Shown here piece by piece: positions 10,758-18,969 of a DNA stretch of 64,000 nucleotides. Position numbers and translations under genes: made by a program. The first letter of the stretch is position 1; each line of letters starts with the position of its first letter. The notes below the pieces were generated by a model. It had not been told where the DNA came from, did no database searches, and worked only from the letters and a program-made list of their open reading frames with translations. This DNA comes from CAZMVY01 sp964617875. Lineage in GTDB: Bacteria > Planctomycetota > Phycisphaerae > UBA1845 > PWPN01. The stretch lies in NCBI GenBank assembly GCA_964617875.1, contig CAZUAI010000003.1, positions 1 to 64,000 of the forward strand. Reading direction: 5' to 3'.

Positions 10758-11144
10758 TCACTTCTTCCCGTAGACCTGCTCAGGGTCGAACAACCGTTCG
10801 GCGATGACCTTCCACTGCCCGTCGTCCTGCCGCTGGCGAGAGAAGCAGCTCCTGAAGCCCTCGTGGCACGCGGCGCCGACCTGCCGGACCTTGACGAGCA
10901 ACGTGTCCCTGTCGCAGTCGATGTAGATGCCGAGCACCTCCTGCACGTGACCGGAGGATTCGCCCTTCATCCAGTATTTCTGCCGCGAGCGCGACCAGAA
11001 GTGCGTCCGGCGCGAGCGTATTGTTTCAGCCAAGCTGTCTTTGTTCATGTAGGCCATCATGAGGACATCGCCTGTGTCTGCGTCCTGCACGATCGCCGGA
11101 ATCAGCCCTGCGGAGTCGTATTTCAGTTCATCAAGCCCTTGCAT
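10758..11144 (-). CDS. hisI: Phosphoribosyl-AMP cyclohydrolase (HisI)
   Basis: HisI opens the purine ring of phosphoribosyl-AMP in the third step of histidine biosynthesis. The 128-residue product shows 'LKYDSAGLIPAIVQDADTG', 'VLMMAYMNKDSL', 'THFWSRSRQKYWMKGESSGH' and the zinc/magnesium-binding 'IDCDRDTLLVKV' with 'GAACHEGFRSCF', all diagnostic. The metal motif is one Asp pair shorter than the common CDxDxD form. The ATG at 11144 matches the family start; an in-frame start at 11189 would add a non-homologous 15-residue basic leader. There is no hisE domain fused, and no other his gene is near. It lies between a secreted hydrolase-like gene and trkH. Confidence 0.92.
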   Translation of the reverse strand: MQGLDELKYDSAGLIPAIVQDADTGDVLMMAYMNKDSLAETIRSRRTHFWSRSRQKYWMKGESSGHVQEVLGIYIDCDRDTLLVKVRQVGAACHEGFRSCFSRQRQDDGQWKVIAERLFDPEQVYGKK

Positions 11145-11207
11145 GGGACGTATGCTACCCGCTGCCGGCCTCCGACGCCAACGCCGCATGGCGGAAACGA
11201 TCGCCGA

Positions 11208-13082
11208 TCAGAAACGCTCGGCCCGCCAACCCTTCTTCAGCCAGCGGACGTAGCCGGGGTACTCGCTCACGGCGCGGGGAGCGTAGGCGCGGAATGTCGC
11301 CGATTCCTGCATCGCATCGCGGAGACGCCCCGCCAGGCGATTCTGCTCATCGGGTGCAGCGGAAGCCCCGGCGGCGATCAGGGCCAGACAGTCGGCGGTG
11401 TCCCGCAGGACCGTCAACCGTTCGCCGAAAGCGGCGGGCGTCGCGTTCGCGACGGCGGCCAATCGACGCCCGATGCGCACCCAGTCCGCCTCGGAGGCGT
11501 TTCCGTCATACAATGCCGCGTTCCACAGGGCCAGCGCCGCGACCAGATCGCCGGCGGCGTCCTCGTCACCGCAGGTCCAGCGGGCGTATCGCCGCAAGAC
11601 CTCCGCTTCATCGACCGCGGGATTCCACAGCCAGCACGCATTCAGGAAGTCGCCGGCGGATTTGCTGCCGGCCTCGATGCGATGGCAGAACGCGCCGTGC
11701 GCGCCGTTCTCGACGGCCGATCCGGCGGCAGCGCGCCCGTAGTTCAGCATCGGGTTGAGGAAGATGAAGGAGGTCTCGATGTTCGTCGCGAAGATGAACG
11801 CCTGCGTTCGAAAGCCACGCTCGGCAGCCGGCCGGAGGAAGGTATTCGGCGTGTCGCCGCAGTCGTCGACGATGTCCGGAAGCGGGCTGTCGGCCGGCCA
11901 TTGCCGCTTCAGGCGATCGAGCAACTCCCTGCCGTACGGCACCTTGAGCTTCTCCTCCCAGACCCAGATCGGCCACAGCGACACCTGGAACCCGGCGTTC
12001 GGGTTCTGCCGGCGGACGACGTGACGGAACTCCTCGACCTGCCGCAGCAGCGGCCCGCAGAGATCGGCGCGACACCGCTCGCACATGCAGCCGCCGGGGT
12101 CGTAGAACCACAACTGGAAGCCGTCGGCGCCGCGGAACCGCTCGATGTGGGCATCGTAGACGCGATGCATCAGGGGCCATGCGTCGGGATTGCTCGGACA
12201 GACACACGCGAAGCCGTGGTCCACGTACTCGATCTTCGCATGGACCGCCGGGTTCCGCTGCCAGACGACCTTGGGGATGAACGTCGGCGTGAAGAGGCAC
12301 ACCACCTTCATTCCGCGCCGCTGCGCCTGCGGAATCATCCACGCGAGCCGCTCGTGCAGCCGGCGGGAGATGTCCGGCCATGGGGATTCACCGGGCAGCG
12401 GGCTGTTCACGTCCATCCAGAGGTAGAGGTAGATCCGGTTGATCCGCGCCGCGAGCAGCGCGTCGAGGTACGGACCCCACTGCCGCTCATCCCACTCGTG
12501 CACGGCAATCGGGTGGCACGGCGAGGCGATGTTCAGGTAGATGCCGCGCTCCGACAGGACGGGCGTTTCCGCGTGCATCTCCTCGAGCAGGAAGCCGACC
12601 TTTCCGCGGAGACGAAGGAGTCGCGTCGCCAGGTCCGCGATCGCGAACGCGGCGCCGGCGGGGCCCGCCCCCTTCGCGATGACGACGGGGCGGCCGTCGA
12701 TCAAGGCGGGGCCGATGACGTACGTCTGGTCACGATCGCGGGCGCGACCGAGTTCGCCCTTCAGCGATCGAACCGCTGCCGGCGTCTGCGGGGCGGAGAG
12801 GGAGGCATCGTCGATCACGCCGACATGAAGCCTCGCACCGGCAACGCTTCGGGTCGTCGCGTCGGCCGTTTCGGGGAATTCGCGGCCCCGCAGCAGCCGT
12901 GCCCGCTCCTGAAGCAAGGCGAGCGCAGCCGCCTCCGCGTTGGACACGGGCCTCCGACACTCGATGATCGCCTCGTCGGCATCGATCCATGTCGCCGCGA
13001 CGACCGGCGAGGCCGCGACGGCGACCGCAACCAAGATGGCGGACGAACGAAACCTCACCGGACATCGCGCTCCCCGGGCCAT
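11208..13082 (-). CDS. Secreted GH20-like/alpha-glucuronidase-like TIM-barrel protein
   Basis: A 624-residue exported protein whose architecture resembles GH20, GH67 and DUF4838-like enzymes: a small N-terminal alpha/beta domain, then a TIM barrel. Evidence includes 'KGAGPAGAAFAIADLATRL' (typical N-domain end), 'LSERGIYLNIASP' at barrel entry, 'ARINRIYLYLWMDVNSPLPG' and 'YDPGGCMCERCRADLCGPLL'. The last has the same Cys-rich CxCxxC feature seen in DUF4838 proteins. The catalytic acid is not certain. A signal peptide is present whether translation begins at the ATG at 13082 or at an in-frame GTG about 24 bases further in, which has a GGGGAG element upstream. It follows a Gfo/Idh/MocA oxidoreductase by 9 bp and is probably in its operon. 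Confidence 0.68.
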   Translation of the reverse strand: MARGARCPVRFRSSAILVAVAVAASPVVAATWIDADEAIIECRRPVSNAEAAALALLQERARLLRGREFPETADATTRSVAGARLHVGVIDDASLSAPQTPAAVRSLKGELGRARDRDQTYVIGPALIDGRPVVIAKGAGPAGAAFAIADLATRLLRLRGKVGFLLEEMHAETPVLSERGIYLNIASPCHPIAVHEWDERQWGPYLDALLAARINRIYLYLWMDVNSPLPGESPWPDISRRLHERLAWMIPQAQRRGMKVVCLFTPTFIPKVVWQRNPAVHAKIEYVDHGFACVCPSNPDAWPLMHRVYDAHIERFRGADGFQLWFYDPGGCMCERCRADLCGPLLRQVEEFRHVVRRQNPNAGFQVSLWPIWVWEEKLKVPYGRELLDRLKRQWPADSPLPDIVDDCGDTPNTFLRPAAERGFRTQAFIFATNIETSFIFLNPMLNYGRAAAGSAVENGAHGAFCHRIEAGSKSAGDFLNACWLWNPAVDEAEVLRRYARWTCGDEDAAGDLVAALALWNAALYDGNASEADWVRIGRRLAAVANATPAAFGERLTVLRDTADCLALIAAGASAAPDEQNRLAGRLRDAMQESATFRAYAPRAVSEYPGYVRWLKKGWRAERF

Positions 13083-13091
13083 GCCCCGCCG

Positions 13092-14117
13092 TCAGGACAA
13101 CGGCAGCCGGATCGGCCGCCCCCGCTTCGCCGACAGTTCCGCGGCGAAGCACACCTCCATGGTCTCGGCCGCATCCTCCAGGTCCGGCAGCGGACGGCGG
13201 TTGCGGCTGAGGCAGTCGAGGAAGTGCGCGACCTCGCCGTCAAACGGGTGGTGCGACACGTCCGACGAGTCGGGGAGGATCGTCGGCACCGTCGCGAAGC
13301 CCGTCTGGCCCTTCAGCATGTCGCCGGCCACGCGGTCGTTCCGGAAGGTGCCTTTCGTGCCGTAGACCTCGACGTTGAACACGTACGGCACGTTCGCATT
13401 GCACTCGAGGCAGACGCCGACCTTGCCGATCGTGCCGTCGGCGAACTTGAGCAGCGCCAGCTCCGTGCCGGGGTACTCCAGCTCCTTCGTGCGGCTTGTC
13501 GAGTAGGCCGAGACCTCGACGACCCTGCGGCCGACGAGATACCGGATCGCGTCCACCGCATGGCAGCCGCCGACGAGGAAGCTCGTCCCGCCGGTTTTCC
13601 GCGTCACGTGCCAGGCCTTCGTGTAGCCCTTGTTGATGATGCCGTGCAGGTAGTCGGTTTCGGCGAAGATGACCCGACCGAGGGAGCCGTCGGCGATGTT
13701 CCTGCGGATCATCTGCAGCAAGGGGTTCCACCGCAACACGAAGCCGACAATGGTCCTGACCTTCGCAGCCTTCACGGCCGCCCGCATCGCCCGGAGATCC
13801 TTCAGCGACAGACACACGGGTTTTTCGATGATGATGTGCCTGCCGGCCTTCGCCGCGAGGATCGCCTGCCGGGCGTGCAGATGGTGCGGCGTAAAGACGC
13901 CAACGATGTCAACCGCCCGGTCCCGCAGTGCCTCGCGCAGGTCGTCGTGCGCGAGACAGTCGATCCCGTGCCGGACGGCGAAGGCCCTTGCGCCCGCCAC
14001 GGTCCGCCCGACGACGTGCGTGACGCGGACGTCGTCGCGTTTGCGGAAGGCATTCGCGTATGCCCCGGCGACCCAGCCGGGCCCGACGATCGCGACGTTC
14101 CAGACCCTCTTCGGCAT
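13092..14117 (-). CDS. Gfo/Idh/MocA-family NAD(P)-dependent oxidoreductase
   Basis: A 341-residue dehydrogenase of the glucose-fructose oxidoreductase/inositol dehydrogenase family, usually acting on sugars or their derivatives with NAD(P). The Rossmann nucleotide-binding loop is 'VAIVGPGWVAGAYANAF' (residues 8-24), and the signature 'GRHIIIEKPVCLSLKD' contains the catalytic-region EKP. 'GGCHAVDAIRYLVG' fits the C-terminal beta-sheet domain with its GGxxxD(A) motif. The ATG at 14117 has AAGGAG at ideal spacing. It has no signal sequence, so it is cytoplasmic. It heads a leftward run with the secreted GH20-like protein and diverges from a 2-hydroxyacid dehydrogenase gene 175 bp away; together these suggest breakdown of an unusual sugar. 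Confidence 0.9.
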   Translation of the reverse strand: MPKRVWNVAIVGPGWVAGAYANAFRKRDDVRVTHVVGRTVAGARAFAVRHGIDCLAHDDLREALRDRAVDIVGVFTPHHLHARQAILAAKAGRHIIIEKPVCLSLKDLRAMRAAVKAAKVRTIVGFVLRWNPLLQMIRRNIADGSLGRVIFAETDYLHGIINKGYTKAWHVTRKTGGTSFLVGGCHAVDAIRYLVGRRVVEVSAYSTSRTKELEYPGTELALLKFADGTIGKVGVCLECNANVPYVFNVEVYGTKGTFRNDRVAGDMLKGQTGFATVPTILPDSSDVSHHPFDGEVAHFLDCLSRNRRPLPDLEDAAETMEVCFAAELSAKRGRPIRLPLS

Positions 14118-14292
14118 GACGTTCTCCTTGCGGCCGGGCGTTTTCCGTCGTCGGCGGCGGGCCCGAGCGTGTCTGCCACGGCCGCATCACCGCCGCCGCG
14201 GGGCTGCCGCCCCCCCGCGAACGCACCCCTCGTGCCTGCCGTGCGGCCGGTTCGTTTGCCGACCCCGGTGGCGCGGCGTATCATACCCGCCC

Positions 14293-15300
14293 GTGTTTCG
14301 AGTTGCGATCACAAACTACCTGGCACCGCCGGCCCGCATCGAGGAGGAGGCGCTCGCGGGCGTCGCGAGCGTCGAGTGCCTTCAGGCGCACCGCGAGACC
14401 GAGTTCGACGACCGGTTCGACGCCGCCGACGGCCTGATCGTCTTCCACGAGATCACGATCACCGCCGCGTCGCTCGAGCGGCTGCGGCGGTGCCGCGTGC
14501 TTGTCCGCTGCGGCGTCGGGTTCGACAACGTGGACCTCGCCGCGGCCGCGCGCAAGGGCATCTGCGTTTCCAACACGCCCGACTACGGCGTGGACGAGGT
14601 GGCCGACCACGCGATCGGCCTGCTGATCGACTGCTCGCGGAAGATCACGTTCGTCAACCGGCGTCTCCGGGCCTCGCTGCAACCGTGGGGGTACCTGAGC
14701 GTGCAGCCGGTGTTCCGCCTGGCCGGGGCCACGCTGGGCATCGTCGGCCTGGGCCGGATCGGGACGGCGACGGCGTTGCGGGCCAGGGGCCTGCGGATGA
14801 ACGTGGTGGCGTACGACCCGTACATTCCCGACGGCCGCGACAAGGCGCTCGGCGTGCGGATGGCCGAGGAGCTGGATGCGCTCCTGGCCGAGAGCGACGC
14901 CGTGTCGCTCCACGTACCGCTGACGGACGAGACGCGCGGCATGATCGGCCGCGAGCAGCTCGCGAAGATGAAGCCGACGGCCGTGCTGGTGAACACGGCC
15001 CGGGGCGCGGTCGTGGACACGGACGCCCTGGCCGCCGCGCTCGAGTCCGGGCGGATCGCCGGGGCGGGGATCGACGTGTTCCCGCACGAGCCCCCACCGG
15101 ACGACGACCGGCTGCTGCGTCTCTGGCGGCGGGAGTCGCCGCCGGCCAACCTCGTGCTGACGCCGCATAGCGCGTTCTATTCCGAGCAGGGCCTCGTCGA
15201 GATGCGCACCAAGGCCGCACTGGAGGTCCGTCGCGTCCTCGAGGGCAAGCCGCCGCGAAACTGCGTCAACCGGAAGGAGCTGGAGGCCGCGGGAAGGTGA
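14293..15300 (+). CDS. D-isomer-specific 2-hydroxyacid dehydrogenase (CtBP/SerA-like)
   Basis: A 335-residue NAD-dependent enzyme that reduces 2-oxoacids to D-2-hydroxyacids or the reverse. The closest overall pattern is the C-terminal-binding-protein-like branch. Visible features are 'VRCGVGFDNVDLAAAARKGI' (substrate side), the dinucleotide loop 'LGIVGLGRIGTATALRARGL', and the catalytic Arg in 'VNTARGAVVDTDALAAALE'. The catalytic Glu is in 'GIDVFPHEPP' and the catalytic His in 'LTPHSAFYSEQG'. The likely start is the GTG at 14293, since the protein then opens with 'FRVAITNYLAPPA'; no strong ribosome-binding site is seen. It diverges from a Gfo/Idh/MocA gene and converges on metXW (34 bp between stops). 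It could be SerA itself, but the C-terminal ACT domain is absent. Confidence 0.85.
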   Translation: MFRVAITNYLAPPARIEEEALAGVASVECLQAHRETEFDDRFDAADGLIVFHEITITAASLERLRRCRVLVRCGVGFDNVDLAAAARKGICVSNTPDYGVDEVADHAIGLLIDCSRKITFVNRRLRASLQPWGYLSVQPVFRLAGATLGIVGLGRIGTATALRARGLRMNVVAYDPYIPDGRDKALGVRMAEELDALLAESDAVSLHVPLTDETRGMIGREQLAKMKPTAVLVNTARGAVVDTDALAAALESGRIAGAGIDVFPHEPPPDDDRLLRLWRRESPPANLVLTPHSAFYSEQGLVEMRTKAALEVRRVLEGKPPRNCVNRKELEAAGR

Positions 15301-15334
15301 GGCCACGGCGTGCTCGCCCCACGGACCGTTCATC

Positions 15335-17167
15335 CTACGCGCCGCGGCTCAGGACGAAGATCGCCTCTTCGGCGCGGATGTTGGGCCAGAACCGGACCGG
15401 CTCGCTGCGGCCGGCGATGAGCGGGATGCGCTGGCGCACGCGGATCCCCTGCTCACGGCAGAACACCTCGAAGTCGCGGATCGTGAGGTAGCGGATGTTC
15501 GGCGAGTTGTACCAGCGGAAGGGCAGGCTCTCGGTGACCGGGGTTTCGCCCGTCAGCAACATCTGCACGAGGGGCCGCCAGTGCGCGAAGTTCGGGAAGC
15601 TGACGATGGCACAGCCGCCGATCCGGAGCATCTCGCGCAGGACGCGGTCGGGACGGCGAAGCGTCTGCATCGTCAGCGACAGAACCACATAGTCGTACGA
15701 GTCCGCCGGGAAGCTCGACAACTGGCGCTCGAGGTTGTACTCGATCACGGGAATGCCGCGGTCCACGCACTCGCAGAGCGACTCCTGATCCGCCTCGACG
15801 CCCATCCCGCGGACGCCCTTCGTCCGCATCAGCCGGCTGAGCAGCGTGCCGCGTCCGCAGCCGAGGTCGAGGACGGTGCTGCCGTGCGGGATGAGGTCCT
15901 CGATCCGGTCGTAGTCCACCCGCTGGCGAGACCAGGCCGTCTGGACGTCGGCCTGCTCGACGTACGGTTCGAGAATCCCGCCGTCCGGGCAGACAGGCCG
16001 GCCGCCGGCGCTCGCAAGGAACGCACCGATCAGCCGCCCCAGGACCTTCGGCTCGAGCAGGAAGGCGTCGTGACCGTACGGCGAATCGACGTCGCAGTAG
16101 GTGACCTCCTTGTGGTTAACCAGCAGGGCATCGACGATCTGCCGCGACTGCTGCGGCGTGAAGAGCCAGTCGCTGGCGAAGCTGATGACGAGGAACTTCG
16201 CCCGGACGTCCCGGAACGCCTCGCTCAGCGGGCCGCGGCGGGCCGCCAGGTCGTAGTAGTCGATCGCCTTGGTGATGTAGAGGTAGCTGTTCGCATCGAA
16301 CCGCTCGACGAACGCCCGGCCCTGGTGGTCGAGGTACGTCTCGACGCTGAACTCCGGGTCGAAGTCGTAGCTGTAGGTCGCGGCGTTGCGGAGTTCGCGG
16401 CCGAACTTCTCGTGCATGCCCTGCTCGGAGAGGTAGGTGATGTGCCCCACCATCCGGGCGATCGCCAGGCCGGCGTCGGGTCCTTCCTCGGCGGTGTACT
16501 GCCCGTTGGCAAAGCGGGGATCGGCCAGGATGGCGTTGCGGCCGACGGCGTCGAACGCGATGGACTGGGCGTTGAGCCGCGCGGTTGCGGCGATGGGAAT
16601 CGCCGCCGTCACGCTCTCCGGATAGCGGACGGCCCACTCGATGACCTGCATGCCGCCCATGGAACCGCCGATGACGGCCAGCAGTTTGCGGATGCCGAGG
16701 TGCTCGACGAGGCGTTTCTGCACCTTGACCATGTCCTCGATCGTGATGACGGGGAAGTCGAGCCCCCAGGGCCTGCCCGTCGCCGGGTTGATGCTCGACG
16801 GCCCGGTCGTGCCACGGCAGCCGCCCAGAACGTTCGAGCAAATGACGAAGTAGCGGTCGGTGTCGATCCCCTTGCCGGGGCCGACCATGATGTCCCACCA
16901 GCCGGGCTTGCGGTCGGCCTCGCTGTGGTAGCCGGCGACGTGAGCGTCGCCGGAGAGGGCGTGGCAGATGAGGACGGCGTTGCTGCGGTCGTCGTTGAGC
17001 CGGCCGTACGTTTCGTAGGCGACCTCGATGGGGCCAAGCGTCCGGCCGCACTCCAGCTGGAGCACATCGGGCGGCGTGAAGAGGATCGCCGTCTGCGTCC
17101 GGACGATGCCGACCGACGCGCCGGGCGTGCCTTCGACGTTGTTCGCGGCGTCTGCCATGAGGTCCAT
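15335..17167 (-). CDS. metX: MetX-MetW fusion: homoserine O-acetyltransferase with MetW methyltransferase domain
   Basis: A single 610-residue protein joins two methionine-pathway parts. Residues about 25-380 form an alpha/beta-hydrolase homoserine O-acyltransferase: 'YETYGRLNDDRSNAVLICH', 'GPSSINPATGRPWGLDFP', nucleophile elbow 'VIGGSMGGMQ' with Ser169, Asp in 'FASDWLFTP', and His in 'YGHDAFLLE'. Residues about 405-610 are MetW-like: 'RIEDLIPHGSTVLDLGCGRG', 'LERQLSSFPADSYDYVVLS' and 'VSFPNFAHWRPLVQMLLTG'. The start is ATG at 17167 or the in-frame ATG at 17158; neither has a strong ribosome-binding site. Acetyl rather than succinyl specificity is assumed from MetX resemblance. It diverges from the peptidase gene at 17288 by 120 bp. 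I found no SAM-riboswitch signature upstream. Confidence 0.9.
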   Translation of the reverse strand: MDLMADAANNVEGTPGASVGIVRTQTAILFTPPDVLQLECGRTLGPIEVAYETYGRLNDDRSNAVLICHALSGDAHVAGYHSEADRKPGWWDIMVGPGKGIDTDRYFVICSNVLGGCRGTTGPSSINPATGRPWGLDFPVITIEDMVKVQKRLVEHLGIRKLLAVIGGSMGGMQVIEWAVRYPESVTAAIPIAATARLNAQSIAFDAVGRNAILADPRFANGQYTAEEGPDAGLAIARMVGHITYLSEQGMHEKFGRELRNAATYSYDFDPEFSVETYLDHQGRAFVERFDANSYLYITKAIDYYDLAARRGPLSEAFRDVRAKFLVISFASDWLFTPQQSRQIVDALLVNHKEVTYCDVDSPYGHDAFLLEPKVLGRLIGAFLASAGGRPVCPDGGILEPYVEQADVQTAWSRQRVDYDRIEDLIPHGSTVLDLGCGRGTLLSRLMRTKGVRGMGVEADQESLCECVDRGIPVIEYNLERQLSSFPADSYDYVVLSLTMQTLRRPDRVLREMLRIGGCAIVSFPNFAHWRPLVQMLLTGETPVTESLPFRWYNSPNIRYLTIRDFEVFCREQGIRVRQRIPLIAGRSEPVRFWPNIRAEEAIFVLSRGA

Positions 17168-17287
17168 CAGTATCCGTGCCGGCCGGCCGTGTGCAAGGTA
17201 CCCACGCCACAGCCGGAGAAAGCCCGCTGAATCCGTCACGCACGCCGCCGGTCTGGGCAGTTCCTTCCGCACGACCGCCGCCGTACC

Positions 17288-18535
17288 ATGATCCGCATGA
17301 GACTTCGGAATGCGATTCTCCTCGTCGGGTACATGAGCGTCGCGTGCCCGCCCGCCCCGGGGCAGACGCCGACGAACCGCCGTGACGGCGCCACGTTCGT
17401 GGACGACACGAACCTTTTCGCACGGCAACTGGAGAAGCGGGCCGCCGGCACGACCACAAGCTCCGCATCGAGCAAGCCGGCATTCAAGGCGTCGTGGGGC
17501 GGAACGCCGCCGCCGTCGTCGCCCAAGGACTTCCGGCAGGTCTGGCACCAGGAGCCGATCTGCCAGGGGCTGACGGGCCACTGCTGGGCGTTTGCGTCAA
17601 CGTCGTTCTTCGAGTCCGAGATCCACCGCGCGAGCGGGCGCACGATCCGGCTCTCGGAGATGTACACGGTCTACTGGGAGTTTGTGGAGAAGGCGCGGCG
17701 GTTCGTCGCCACCCGGGGCCAATCGGCATTCTGCCGGGGCTCGGAGCCCAACGCCACGATCCGGATCTGGAAGCGGTACGGCATCGTACCGGCGTCGGCC
17801 TACCGCGGCCTCCCGCCCGGGCGCGAGTTCCATGACGACCGCCGCATGTGCGCGGAGATGCGCGAGCACCTCACGGCGGTGCAGACGCAGTCCGCATGGG
17901 ACGAGGGGCGCGTCATCGCGGACATCCGGGCCATCCTCGACCGGCACCTCGGCCCGCCGCCCGAAAGCGTGGCGGCCGACGGCGAGACGATGAGCCCCGC
18001 GGACTACCTCCGCCGTGTCGTGCGGCTGGACCTCGACGACTACACCACCGTCATGTCGCTGGCGCAGGAGCCATACAACCAGTGGTGCGAATACGACGTG
18101 CCCGACAACTGGTGGCACTCGCGCGAATACTACAACGTTTCGCTGGACGACCTCATGCGGGTCGTCCGCGAGGCGGACCGTTCCGGGCGGGGCCTGTGTC
18201 TCGGGGGCGACGACACCGAGCCGGGCTTTCTGGGCCGGCAGGGCCTGGCGTTCGTGCCGACGTTCGACCTTCCCGGCATCTTCATCGACGACAACGCGCG
18301 ACAGTTCCGGTTCACCAACGGCGACACGACCGACGACCACGCCGTCCACCTGATCGGCTTTCCGAAGGGCGAGGGCGACCGCTGGTATCTCATCAAGGAT
18401 TCGGGCACGCGGGCCCAGAATGGACCACACCCCGGGTACATGTTCTATCACGAGGACTACATCCGCCTGAAGACGCTGACGATCCTCCTGCCGCGGGACG
18501 TCGCGGAGAGAGCGCTGCGGCGTTCGCTACGGTGA
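17288..18535 (+). CDS. Exported C1B (bleomycin hydrolase-like) cysteine peptidase
   Basis: A 415-residue secreted papain-fold protein related to bleomycin hydrolase/aminopeptidase C (family C1B). A signal peptide precedes 'PAPGQTPTNR'. The active-site Cys is in 'CQGLTGHCWAFAS', and 'LFARQLEK' upstream is pro-region-like. The His is in 'TTDDHAVHLIGFPKG', and the third-residue region reads 'DRWYLIKDSG', where the usual Asn of the triad is Asp. The C-terminus 'YHEDYIRLKTLTILL' resembles the ending of bacterial C1B homologues. The ATG at 17288 lacks a clear ribosome-binding site and ATG 17297 is an alternative. The role may be peptide turnover in the periplasm or outside the cell. The family call is good; activity is less certain because of the Asn to Asp change. 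Confidence 0.78.
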   Translation: MIRMRLRNAILLVGYMSVACPPAPGQTPTNRRDGATFVDDTNLFARQLEKRAAGTTTSSASSKPAFKASWGGTPPPSSPKDFRQVWHQEPICQGLTGHCWAFASTSFFESEIHRASGRTIRLSEMYTVYWEFVEKARRFVATRGQSAFCRGSEPNATIRIWKRYGIVPASAYRGLPPGREFHDDRRMCAEMREHLTAVQTQSAWDEGRVIADIRAILDRHLGPPPESVAADGETMSPADYLRRVVRLDLDDYTTVMSLAQEPYNQWCEYDVPDNWWHSREYYNVSLDDLMRVVREADRSGRGLCLGGDDTEPGFLGRQGLAFVPTFDLPGIFIDDNARQFRFTNGDTTDDHAVHLIGFPKGEGDRWYLIKDSGTRAQNGPHPGYMFYHEDYIRLKTLTILLPRDVAERALRRSLR

Positions 18536-18592
18536 GCACAACGGTGCGCGAGTACTTGTACCAGGGACTCGCGCCCCTGGCTGCAGACCTGT

Positions 18593-18647
18593 GCCCCGTT
18601 GGGGCGCGGCATCGCCCGTGTCTCCATGCATGGGCCCCGTTGGGGCG
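18593..18647. repeat. Two copies of palindrome GCCCCGTTGGGGCG
   Basis: GCCCCGTTGGGGCG occurs at 18593-18606 and 18634-18647, 41 bp apart. Each copy can form a CCCC/GGGG stem with a GTT loop. Direct inspection shows only the pair; that it belongs to a dispersed genomic family is inference. Confidence 0.6.
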
Positions 18648-18675
18648 GACAGGCGAAGAAGAAAAAGGCCCGGCC

Positions 18676-18774
18676 GTGACCAATCGACGCAACGCGAAAG
18701 CCCCCGCCGTGACGAGTCGCCGCAAGGCCAAAGGCACGGCCATGACAAGTCACCGCAAGGCCAGAGGCACGACC
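18676..18774 (+). repeat. Three 33-bp imperfect tandem repeats
   Basis: Units start at 18676, 18709 and 18742. The second and third are nearly identical (TGACRAGTCRCCGCAAGGCC followed by an A/G-rich end); the first has diverged. The 33-bp period keeps a reading frame, and that frame continues open into the gene starting at 18970. It would encode 11-residue units such as VTSRRKAKGTA and MTSHRKARGTT. Confidence 0.7.
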
Positions 18775-18969
18775 GCGCCGTCTTTGATTCGTTTGGGCTC
18801 GACGCGCAGGCCGTCTCCGTCTGCATCAGCGGCCGCGGAGAGGCTTTTCGGCCGCCCTGCATCAGGCAGAAACGCCGCCGCCGCAGACCCCTATGCGCTT
18901 GCGCGCGGTTTGCTTACACTGCCGCACGGAACGAACATGGAAACGCCGCGTCTGAAAGGAGTCCGGAAC

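Larger units (their letters stand above)
18536..18969. other. Repeat-rich intergenic region
   Basis: No gene is supported in these 434 bases, although one forward frame stays open through them. They hold two CCCCGTTGGGG palindromes and three 33-bp tandem repeats, listed separately. The promoter for the following gene should lie in the last 150 bases. Confidence 0.4.

Noticed and set aside
9069..15170. A plus-strand open reading frame of over 2000 codons antisense to trkH, hisI, the GH20-like gene and the oxidoreductase
   Set aside because: It has Arg/Gly/Pro-rich noise composition, no domain motifs, and every stretch is better explained by a gene on the other strand. It is the expected by-product of high GC.
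17168..17287. SAM riboswitch upstream of metXW
   Set aside because: Neither SAM-I nor SAM-II core signatures were seen in the 120-bp leader.
18676..18774. CRISPR array
   Set aside because: The three units are contiguous 33-bp repeats without spacers and no cas gene is present.
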